NCBI RefSeq assembly: GCF_034931025.1
Contig: NZ_JAYGIL010000018.1
Coordinates: 31,143 to 95,142 of the forward strand
Source: Arcicella gelida
GTDB taxonomy: Bacteria > Bacteroidota > Bacteroidia > Cytophagales > Spirosomataceae
DNA: 64,000 bases
Direction of reading: 5' to 3'
The position numbers and the translations under genes were made by a program. This document shows positions 52,338 through 59,872 of the stretch, one piece after another (within the stretch, counting starts at the first letter, position 1; every line of letters starts with the position of its first letter). The notes beneath the pieces were generated by a model that saw only the letters and a list, made by a program, of their open reading frames with translations, did not search any database and was not told the origin of the DNA.

Positions 52338-54689
52338 TTATTTTAAGTTGTTGCTGATATTAACCAACAAATAGGAAACCGAAGTAATTGCTCCCACTAA
52401 AGCGATGCGTTCGCCAGTAGAAAGCTTGTGAATATTTTCATTTTGTTGGCTTGGAACAATAATTTCTGCTCCTTGTTCAACTTTTGGATAAGTATGAAAA
52501 AACAAAAAACTTCTGATTTTATCCGAAATACCATTGGCGTATTTTATGTACAATTTCCGTTTGTTGGCTTTTTCCGTGAAACCTCCAGCTTGTCGGATAT
52601 AATCTTTTACTTTGAGTTTCTTTCGAAAAGTAACTGCAACAGGATTCAAGAATTCTCCAGATAATTTTATGGTTTCTAAGGCTCTTGGGATTTCAAGAAA
52701 ATCACCATTGAGTAATAAAAGGTTGTCCGAACTGTTGGGATTTTGTAAAATATAAGCCAAATCAATTGCCAAAACTGAACTATCTCGCATAAATTTAGCT
52801 CCTTTTGGAAAAGCTTCTTTTTTCAAACCTCCAGCTAAATGAATCAAATCTGTAATTCGTTGCGTTTTATCTTTTATCGTGTAAACGCCTGAAAAATTCA
52901 CTTCGCCATCAATTCTGACTGATTTTTGAACGGCATAATTTGGCGATTTTCGAACATAAATTCTATCAAATGCTTGCAATTTGAATCCTGAATTTTCAGA
53001 AGATATTTTTAGATTACGGTCAATTTTAAAGGTGAAAATTTTCACTTGCTCGTGATTAATGTTACTTGAGTCTTCATCCAATATCCGTCTTGATAATTCA
53101 ATTTCAGTAATACTTGCACCTTCTGTAAAGCCTTTGGCAAAAAGAATTAAGTCTTCAATCGTTAATCCTTCTACAAAATCAAACACGCCCGTTTTGTTTA
53201 CTTCTCCGTAAATGCTAACCGTTCTTTTTTCTTGAAGAGAAGCAATAGAACTGATTTCGACAATATCTTCTCTTTGTAAAGGAATATCCGAAATTTCACT
53301 TCTAATCAATTTGCCAACATCAAAAGCCATGATAATAGGCTCATCATTTTCTTGTTTTCGAGTAATGGTAGCACGATTCAAAAAAGCTTCTTCTTTCAAA
53401 CCTTCGGCTTTTTTGATTAATTCTTTTACTGTACTCGAACCCGTTTCTAAAGCATATTCGCCAGTTCTAAAAACAGCACCTTTTATTTGTACTCTATTTT
53501 CGTAGCGTTCCAAAATTGCTCCGACGCTGTATTTATCACCATTTTTAGGGATAAAATTCTGTACTTCATTTTCAGTAATGTTGAAAAGTTTTAAACCTGT
53601 CGCTGTATTTCTTTTGAGGGAAATTAAATAGGTGTAAGCTTTATCCGTAAATCCGCCAGCGAAACGAAGTATTTCTTTGAGATTTTCTGTAGATTTTACT
53701 TCAAAAATCATCGGACGTTTTACTTCACCCAATATTTCTACTCTTGTTTCATAATCCGCAATTCTGATAACATCTTGGTCTTGTAATCTGATATTATCTT
53801 TTTGGTCGGCACGGAGTAAAAAGTCATACAAATCAAGAATTCTAACAATTTTGTTATTTCTGATGACTCGAATATTTCTGAACGAACCATTTTCAGAAGG
53901 GCCGCCAGATAGATACAGTGCATTAAAAACACTTGCTAAAGATGAAATGGTATAAGTGCCAGGACGATTGACTTCGCCCGTAAGTGTTACTTTAATACTT
54001 CGAACATTCGACAAAGTAATTTGTGCAGAAACGCCACTTTGTGGTAAATTGATGCCTTGATAAAGCTGACGAAGATGTTTGATAATTCTTTCAGAAGCCG
54101 TTTCAATACTTAATCCGTTGATGTAAATCGGAGCAAGATTCAGAATTTTTATCGTTCCTTCTGGACTGATTTTTACTTTATAATTATCCAAAGCATTTCC
54201 GAAAATATCAATATTTAACTCGTCGTCGGGACCTAATTGATAATTTTTTGGCGTTGCAATACGTAAATCGGGTTCAAAACTTAAATTATTTTGCGTGAAA
54301 AGAGATGCTCCGAAAATGGCAGGTTTGGAAGAATGATGTTCGAAAGAATCATTTTTGACAAAAGGAATTGCTGGTTTGATTACTTGTCGAGTCGATGCAA
54401 TTTCTTTGAGAGAATTCGGTTGAAGATTGTTAAAATACTTTTTAGTAAATCTTTCTTGAAGTGTATCAAACTGTGCCGAAGAATAACCTTTCAGCAACAT
54501 GGCTTCTTTGATTTGCGATTCGGACATGCCATTTGCCTGAGCTTTTAGAAATAAAGCTTTCAACTGTTCATCGCTAAAATCGTTGAGTTTCTTTTGCGCT
54601 AGAATTTTAGAGCAGAAAATGAAAGAAAATAAAAAGATGTAGCAAATGTAGGAATAGCACTTCCCACAAGGTTTTGTCTGTAGGCTCAT
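52338..54689 (-). CDS. Polysaccharide export outer-membrane protein (Wza-like, multi-SLBB)
   Basis: 783 residues. A hydrophobic signal region lies in the first 30 residues (YICYIFLFSFIFCSKILA before QKK). A Poly_export domain begins near residue 150 with YQLGPDDELNIDIFGN, and about six SLBB repeats follow, such as VTLTGEVNRPGTYTISSLAS, VQIKGAVFRTGEYALETGSS and VRIDGEVNFSGVYTIKDKTQ. A hydrophobic stretch near the C-terminus (ALVGAITSVSYLLVNISN) may be a membrane anchor. It forms the outer-membrane exit channel of a capsule or exopolysaccharide. It is twice as long as Wza, as usual in Bacteroidota. Confidence 0.9.
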   Translation of the reverse strand: MSLQTKPCGKCYSYICYIFLFSFIFCSKILAQKKLNDFSDEQLKALFLKAQANGMSESQIKEAMLLKGYSSAQFDTLQERFTKKYFNNLQPNSLKEIASTRQVIKPAIPFVKNDSFEHHSSKPAIFGASLFTQNNLSFEPDLRIATPKNYQLGPDDELNIDIFGNALDNYKVKISPEGTIKILNLAPIYINGLSIETASERIIKHLRQLYQGINLPQSGVSAQITLSNVRSIKVTLTGEVNRPGTYTISSLASVFNALYLSGGPSENGSFRNIRVIRNNKIVRILDLYDFLLRADQKDNIRLQDQDVIRIADYETRVEILGEVKRPMIFEVKSTENLKEILRFAGGFTDKAYTYLISLKRNTATGLKLFNITENEVQNFIPKNGDKYSVGAILERYENRVQIKGAVFRTGEYALETGSSTVKELIKKAEGLKEEAFLNRATITRKQENDEPIIMAFDVGKLIRSEISDIPLQREDIVEISSIASLQEKRTVSIYGEVNKTGVFDFVEGLTIEDLILFAKGFTEGASITEIELSRRILDEDSSNINHEQVKIFTFKIDRNLKISSENSGFKLQAFDRIYVRKSPNYAVQKSVRIDGEVNFSGVYTIKDKTQRITDLIHLAGGLKKEAFPKGAKFMRDSSVLAIDLAYILQNPNSSDNLLLLNGDFLEIPRALETIKLSGEFLNPVAVTFRKKLKVKDYIRQAGGFTEKANKRKLYIKYANGISDKIRSFLFFHTYPKVEQGAEIIVPSQQNENIHKLSTGERIALVGAITSVSYLLVNISNNLK

Positions 54690-54797
54690 TGTCGTAACAA
54701 TTTACAGGTGATAACTGTCTGATTGATAGAGAACTCTTCCTTAAAAATAAGAAATAAAATTATTCAAAGGAAGAGTTGAGCCTAAATATTTTTTGAA

Positions 54798-55931
54798 TTA
54801 TAAACGTTGCATCAATTTTACAACCATGGCATCTTTCCACGTTTTGAAAGTACCAGCGATGATTTGTTCTCTTGCCTGACCAACCAACCACAAGTAAAAA
54901 CTAAGGTTATGAACACTGGCAATCATTGCTCCCAACATTTCATCTGCTTTCAATAAATGACGGAGATATGCTTTTGTATAAAAATTACTTGCATAACAAT
55001 CAATACCTGAGTCGATTGGCGAGAAATCATCTTTCCATTTTTCGTTTCTCATATTAATCGTTCCTTCCGTCGTGAACAGCATTCCATTTCGGGCATTTCT
55101 GGTCGGCATTACACAGTCGAACATATCAATTCCCAAAGCAATACTTTCTAAAATATTGGCAGGCGTACCCACGCCCATCAAATAACGAGGTTTATCTTTT
55201 GGCAAAATATCCGTGACCATTTCTGTCATTTCATACATCATTTCAGCAGGTTCGCCCACAGAAAGTCCGCCAATAGCATTTCCTTCACGTTCAAAACTAG
55301 CGATTACTTCTGCCGATTTTACTCTTAAATCTTTATAAACACTTCCTTGAACAATCGGGAAAAGTGTTTGGCTGTAACCGTATTTCGGTTCGGTTCTATC
55401 GAAATGTTCGCAACAACGTTTTAGCCAACGGTGCGTCATTTCCATCGATTCACGAGCGTAGCCATATTCGCAAGGATAAGGAGTACATTCATCAAAAGCC
55501 ATGATAATATCTGCACCAATAGTTCGCTGAATATCCATTACTCCTTCTGGACTAAAGAAATGTTTTGAACCGTCAACATGCGATTTGAACGTAACGCCTT
55601 CTTCTTTGATTTTTCTACCAGTTCCTGCCAAAGAATATACTTGGTAGCCACCAGAATCCGTGAGAATAGGTTTGTCCCAACCGTTGAATTTATGTAAACC
55701 GCCCGCTTTTTCAATAATATCCAAACCCGGACGCAAGTAAAGGTGATAAGTATTTCCCAAAATAATTTGAGCATGAATATCATCTTTCAGTTCACGCTGA
55801 TGCACAGCTTTTACAGAACCAGCCGTGCCGACGGGCATAAATATAGGAGTTTCTATTTGTCCGTGGTCGGTTTGAAGTACACCTGCACGGGCTTTAGAAT
55901 TAGGGTCATTGTGTTGTATATCGAAAGTCAT
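54798..55931 (-). CDS. tgt: tRNA-guanine transglycosylase
   Basis: 377 residues. PIFMPVGTAGSVKAV, LTDSGGYQVYSLAG (catalytic aspartate region), GGLSVGEPAEMMYEM and GIDMFDCVMPTRNARNG are diagnostic. The enzyme swaps guanine 34 for preQ1 in tRNAs with GUN anticodons, which include the tRNA-Asn (GTT) at 58141. The C-terminal zinc site is degenerate: the usual CxCxxC is replaced by IDCYAS, though the histidine in SVHNLSFYLWL remains. Loss of these cysteines seems common in Bacteroidota. Confidence 0.95.
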   Translation of the reverse strand: MTFDIQHNDPNSKARAGVLQTDHGQIETPIFMPVGTAGSVKAVHQRELKDDIHAQIILGNTYHLYLRPGLDIIEKAGGLHKFNGWDKPILTDSGGYQVYSLAGTGRKIKEEGVTFKSHVDGSKHFFSPEGVMDIQRTIGADIIMAFDECTPYPCEYGYARESMEMTHRWLKRCCEHFDRTEPKYGYSQTLFPIVQGSVYKDLRVKSAEVIASFEREGNAIGGLSVGEPAEMMYEMTEMVTDILPKDKPRYLMGVGTPANILESIALGIDMFDCVMPTRNARNGMLFTTEGTINMRNEKWKDDFSPIDSGIDCYASNFYTKAYLRHLLKADEMLGAMIASVHNLSFYLWLVGQAREQIIAGTFKTWKDAMVVKLMQRL

Positions 55932-56071
55932 TTGCTGAACAAAAAGGATTTTAAGACCAAGAAAAGGAATCTGCTTATCCTTTCTGAATTTATTTTTACT
56001 GAAATCTTACAAAATTACGAGTTTTATCAACAAATCTTTCTTCTTTTACCGATAGCCTTTAGGCTTTTACT

Positions 56072-56079
56072 TATCTTTG
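56072..56079 (+). promoter_or_regulatory. -7 element before the GT2 gene
   Basis: TATCTTTG fits TAnnTTTG. Transcription starting near 56086 would give a leader of about 30 bases to the TTG at 56116, which supports that unusual start. Confidence 0.4.
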
Positions 56080-56115
56080 CACTCCCAAAAGATTAACTAA
56101 CTGATATTTAATACC

Positions 56116-57237
56116 TTGATACCCTTTCTATTTAGCATATACATATTTTCTGTTGGTCTTCAACTATTTTTTATTTTATTCGTTTTTGCCAAAGTCAACA
56201 GACATGAAAGTCCGATTCACGAAGAAATAACTTCAGAAGGCGTATCAGTAATTGTTTGTGCATGGAATGAACTAGAAAATTTAAAAGAGTTGATTCCCTT
56301 ATTAGATGAACAAGATTATCCAAATTTTGAAGTAATCATCATGGACGACCGCTCTTGGGACGGCACGCATGAGTATTTAATGAAAGAATGTTCTGCATTT
56401 CAACAAGTAAGATTTATACAAATAGAAAAAACACCAGCACATCTTTCTGCTAAAAAATATGCTTTGACTTTAGGCATAAAATCAGCAAAATACGATGTTA
56501 TTTTATTGACCGATGCCGATTGTCGTCCGCAAAGTAAAGAATGGATAAAAGGAATGGCGGAATGTTTATTGCCAGAAAAGCAAATCGTTTTAGGTTTTTC
56601 ACCTTACTATACAGAAAGGTCATTTTTGAATAAATTGATTCGCTACGAAACCTTTATTACGGCATTACAATATTTTTCACTGGCGATAAAAGGACAGCCT
56701 TACATGGGCGTAGGCAGAAATTTGATGTACAGAAAATCATTATTTCTTGAAAACAAAGGTTTTGCAAAACATACGAATATTGTAGGTGGCGATGACGATT
56801 TGTTTATGAATGACGTAGCCACAGCCGAAAATACAACGGTTTGCTTGAACCCAGATACTTTTATGTATTCTGTACCAAAGCGTACTTGGGAGGCGTGGTA
56901 TCGTCAGAAAACAAGACATTTATCGGTTAGTAAATATTATCGTTTTGAAAATAAATTAATCTTAGGTAGTTTGGCTTCCACTCAAATATTTTCTTGGATT
57001 TTACTGTTTGTATTAATTCCATTTACGCTAGAAACGGTACTTTTATATGCAGTTTTGGGCGTTTTTGCACTAAGATTAATTGCTCAATGGATAGTTTTTG
57101 CGAAAGCTAATCAGCGTTTTGATAATATTTTTAAATCAGCCACACTCCCACTTTGGGATTTTATATTCACATTATATTTTTTGATGATGGGAGTTAATAA
57201 TCTGATTCCTAGAAAGAAAAAAATGAGATGGAAATGA
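56116..57237 (+). CDS. Family 2 glycosyltransferase, membrane-bound
   Basis: 373 residues. The start must be a TTG at 56116, because no ATG precedes the first membrane segment (IPFLFSIYIFSVGLQLFFIL). The GT-A domain has VSVIVCAWNELENLKELIPL, MDDRSWDGT, LLTDADCRPQS (DxD-like) and VGGDDDLFMND, with a late RQKTRHLSVSKYY motif. C-terminal membrane segments follow (FSWILLFVLIPFTLETVLLY). It resembles processive synthases of the poly-sugar type, but acceptor and sugar are unknown. It lies between tgt and rsmG. Confidence 0.87.
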   Translation: MIPFLFSIYIFSVGLQLFFILFVFAKVNRHESPIHEEITSEGVSVIVCAWNELENLKELIPLLDEQDYPNFEVIIMDDRSWDGTHEYLMKECSAFQQVRFIQIEKTPAHLSAKKYALTLGIKSAKYDVILLTDADCRPQSKEWIKGMAECLLPEKQIVLGFSPYYTERSFLNKLIRYETFITALQYFSLAIKGQPYMGVGRNLMYRKSLFLENKGFAKHTNIVGGDDDLFMNDVATAENTTVCLNPDTFMYSVPKRTWEAWYRQKTRHLSVSKYYRFENKLILGSLASTQIFSWILLFVLIPFTLETVLLYAVLGVFALRLIAQWIVFAKANQRFDNIFKSATLPLWDFIFTLYFLMMGVNNLIPRKKKMRWK

Positions 57238-57343
57238 GGGAGTTTTGAGTTGTGAGTGATGAGTTTTGAATTACAAAACAACCATTCCCAATTAAAATAA
57301 TCACTTATTCACTAACTCGCTCAATTACACAATAATTAAGAAC

Positions 57344-57979
57344 ATGACAAACAACAATACATTAATAGAAAAGTATTTTCCACAACTTACAGAAAAGCAA
57401 AAACAGCAATTTGCTCAGTTAGGAGAATTATATGCACATTGGAATGCCCAAATCAATTTGATTTCGAGAACCGATATGGATAATCTTTATGAAAAACATA
57501 TACTTCATTCATTAGGTATAGCAAAGGTCGTTAACTTCAAAGATTTCACTGAGATTTTGGATGTTGGCACAGGAGGCGGTTTTCCGGGAATCCCATTAGC
57601 GATAATGTTTCCACATTGCCAATTTCACTTAGTTGATAGCATTGGAAAGAAAATCAAAGTAGTAAACGAAGTAGCAAAAGCCTTAGGTTTAGAGAACGTA
57701 AAAGCCGAACAAATAAGAGCCGAGCAAATTGATGGGGAATATGATTTTATCGTAAGCCGTGCTGTAACTCGCCTTTTACCATTTTACGGTTGGGTGAAAG
57801 GAAAAGTAAACATCAACAATTACAATAAACTGAAGAATGGCATATTGTATCTAAAAGGAGGAGATATGAAAGAAGAATTGAAGGAATTAGGCAAAAAAAC
57901 AAGAACCTTTGAGCTTTCAGACTATTTCGAAGAAGAGTTTTTTGAAACAAAGATGGTTGTTCACGTTCCGATGAGTTAA
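57344..57979 (+). CDS. rsmG: 16S rRNA (guanine527-N7)-methyltransferase
   Basis: 211 residues, the normal length. The SAM site LDVGTGGGFPGIPLAIMFP near residue 70 and the later YDFIVSRAVTRL are typical of RsmG (GidB). The N-terminus has NAQINLISRTD, also characteristic. It methylates G527 in the 530 loop of 16S rRNA; loss gives low-level streptomycin resistance. It is preceded by a leader ending AATTACACAATAATTAAGAA, similar to those before 28654 and 46438. Confidence 0.95.
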   Translation: MTNNNTLIEKYFPQLTEKQKQQFAQLGELYAHWNAQINLISRTDMDNLYEKHILHSLGIAKVVNFKDFTEILDVGTGGGFPGIPLAIMFPHCQFHLVDSIGKKIKVVNEVAKALGLENVKAEQIRAEQIDGEYDFIVSRAVTRLLPFYGWVKGKVNINNYNKLKNGILYLKGGDMKEELKELGKKTRTFELSDYFEEEFFETKMVVHVPMS

Positions 57980-58090
57980 AAATGACTTTTCAAAAGTAAA
58001 AAAGTGCAAGAAAATATCATTTGTAATATTCTGAAAATCAAGTAATAAACATTTTTCTTTAAAATTTTGATATTTTTTTAGTAGGAAACA

Positions 58091-58122
58091 CTTGCATAAT
58101 ATTCAAAAACGGACTACTTTTG
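58091..58122 (+). promoter_or_regulatory. Promoter of tRNA-Asn
   Basis: CTTG (58091-58094), 20 bases, then TACTTTTG (58115-58122), close to the Bacteroidota consensus. It ends 18 bases before the mature tRNA. Confidence 0.6.
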
Positions 58123-58140
58123 CATCACGATTAACAACAA

Positions 58141-58214
58141 TCCTTCTTAGCTCAGCCGGTTAGAGCACATGACTGTTAATCATGGGGTCCCTGGTTCGAG
58201 CCCAGGAGAGGGAG
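58141..58214 (+). tRNA. tRNA-Asn (anticodon GTT)
   Basis: A complete cloverleaf. Acceptor TCCTTCT pairs with AGAGGGA; the D-arm contains AGCTCAGCCGGTTAGAGCA; the anticodon arm is CATGA-CTGTTAA-TCATG with GTT at 58175-58177; the T-arm is CCTGG-TTCGAGC-CCAGG; the discriminator is G. The CCA end is not encoded (the next bases are CAAAAA). GTT is a target anticodon of the tgt product encoded 2 kb upstream. The gene lies directly before the methyltransferase/GHKL/receiver operon. Confidence 0.97.
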
Positions 58215-58215
58215 C

Positions 58216-58250
58216 AAAAAGCCTTAAATCACACGATTTAAGGCTTTTTT
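58216..58250 (+). terminator. Terminator of tRNA-Asn
   Basis: AAAGCCTTAAATC pairs with GATTTAAGGCTTT around a short loop and is followed by TTT. It ends the tRNA transcript, so the operon that follows needs its own promoter. Confidence 0.9.
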
Positions 58251-58290
58251 GTTGGAACACATTTTAATTCTGTTCCTTAGGCTTGGAACA
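58251..58290. promoter_or_regulatory. Inverted-repeat candidate operator upstream of the methyltransferase operon
   Basis: TGTTCC (58271-58276) and GGAACA (58285-58290) form a palindrome with an eight-base centre, and another GGAACA lies at 58254-58259. The spacing TGTTCC-N8-GGAACA could suit a dimeric repressor. It lies 177-216 bases before the first gene of the operon, and no dedicated regulator gene is visible. Confidence 0.4.
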
Positions 58291-58466
58291 GTAGGAATGT
58301 TGATTTTTTCTTATAACTTTAGGCAATTAAAATAGATAGATGTTTTAATTATTGGATAATGACAATCTGATGCTATAAACCTGCCAATTAGTTATTCAAT
58401 CTTTATAGCTATCTATGATTTTTACATCCTATAAGCCTCCAAAATTGCTTCAGAATACTCACAATA

Positions 58467-59861
58467 ATGACACTGAATATTGCATCATATAATAATGGTT
58501 CTTCAAAAGTATCCTCTATAAGGAAACAAGAGGATATTGATAATCTCATTATTAAAAAAATAGCATCATTAACTATTAACGATAGTAAAATATGGACTTC
58601 TCCCAAGTACGATAGAAGTAAAAATGTTCATCGCTTTTTTCAATATCCTGCGATGATGGTTCCGATTGTGCAACAAACTCTAATCGAAAGCATTACTACC
58701 GTTGACAATTCTGTAACTACAATTTTAGACCCTTTTATGGGTTCTGCTACATCAATTGTTGCTGGAATGATGAATGGATTATCGTGCTATGGTCAGGATA
58801 TAAACCCTTTATCTATTCTGCTTTCCAAAGTAAAAACTCACTATTTTGATATTGAGGAAGTCTCTAAAAGGTCAATTGAACTAATCAAATCAATTAATTC
58901 TGATGAAAGATTGTGTATTGAGAAAAATTTCAGAGGTATTGATAAATGGTTTAAAGTATCTGTTTCATTAGAATTATCAAAAATTGTAAGAGGTATAAGA
59001 AAATGTGAAGACATTGAGATAAGACGCTTATTCTGGATTACTTTAGCTGAAACAGTTCGACTTTCATCAAACGATAGAACAAGTACTTTTAAGTTGCATA
59101 TTAGACCATTAGAAGAAATCCAAAACAGGAATATTTCAGCAAATGAACTATTTGAAAAATTGCTTAATAGGAATATTGATGATATTGTAAGCCATAATAA
59201 AATGCTTTTATCCAAAATGCTTGTTGGTAAAAATGGATACAAAAAGAAAATCTCTATTCTTTTTAAGAACTCTACAGAGTATATTTTTATACCCAATGGA
59301 GGTATTGACTTATTGGTGTCTTCTCCTCCTTACGGCGATAATTCTACCACTGTCCCTTATGGTCAACATGCATATTTGCCTTTACAATGGATAGACTTAA
59401 AAGATATAGATGAATCAATAACAGAAGATTTGCTTTCTACTATCTCTGCGATTGATAGAAAAAGCCTTGGGGGAAAACTTATATTACCTTCGCAAGAAAT
59501 TGTGGATAACTTATTTGAAATATCTCCATCATTAAGGAACGTCATTGAAAAATTGACAGTGACACATCCAGATAAAACAAGTAAAATTATTTGTTTTACC
59601 AATGATTTATATATTGTCCTACAAAAGTGTTGTGAAGCAGTAAGAAAAAATGGCTACCTAGTTTGGACGATTGGTAATCGAAGAGTTGGTGGTATAGAAA
59701 TTCCTAATAATAGAATTTTGATTGAACTCCTTGAGCATAATGGAATCAAATTGCTTACTGAAATAAAACGAGATATTTTGAATAAGAGGATGGCTCAACG
59801 AAATCGTTCGACTACGACTATGGTCACCGAAGATATATTGATTTTTAGAAAAACATTTTAA
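58467..59861 (+). CDS. SPPY-type DNA methyltransferase (predicted N4-cytosine or N6-adenine)
   Basis: 464 residues, cytoplasmic. The SAM-binding motif I is DPFMGSAT at residues 88-95, preceded by FQYPAMMVPIVQQTLIES. The catalytic motif IV is SSPPYGDN at 285-292, the SPPY form seen mainly in N4-cytosine methylases. About 190 residues lie between them, which may hold the target-recognition region. The C-terminus, NGYLVWTIGNRRVGGIEIPN, fits the last strands of a methylase fold. No nuclease is fused. It is the first gene of a three-gene operon, 11 bases before the GHKL gene. Arginine is written mostly with AGA, unlike many upstream genes, hinting at transfer. Confidence 0.85.
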   Translation: MTLNIASYNNGSSKVSSIRKQEDIDNLIIKKIASLTINDSKIWTSPKYDRSKNVHRFFQYPAMMVPIVQQTLIESITTVDNSVTTILDPFMGSATSIVAGMMNGLSCYGQDINPLSILLSKVKTHYFDIEEVSKRSIELIKSINSDERLCIEKNFRGIDKWFKVSVSLELSKIVRGIRKCEDIEIRRLFWITLAETVRLSSNDRTSTFKLHIRPLEEIQNRNISANELFEKLLNRNIDDIVSHNKMLLSKMLVGKNGYKKKISILFKNSTEYIFIPNGGIDLLVSSPPYGDNSTTVPYGQHAYLPLQWIDLKDIDESITEDLLSTISAIDRKSLGGKLILPSQEIVDNLFEISPSLRNVIEKLTVTHPDKTSKIICFTNDLYIVLQKCCEAVRKNGYLVWTIGNRRVGGIEIPNNRILIELLEHNGIKLLTEIKRDILNKRMAQRNRSTTTMVTEDILIFRKTF

Positions 59862-59872
59862 TGCTTTGAATC

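Noticed and set aside
58215..58216. Encoded CCA end of tRNA-Asn
   Set aside because: Only CA follows the discriminator G, then A residues; the acceptor stem is complete without it.
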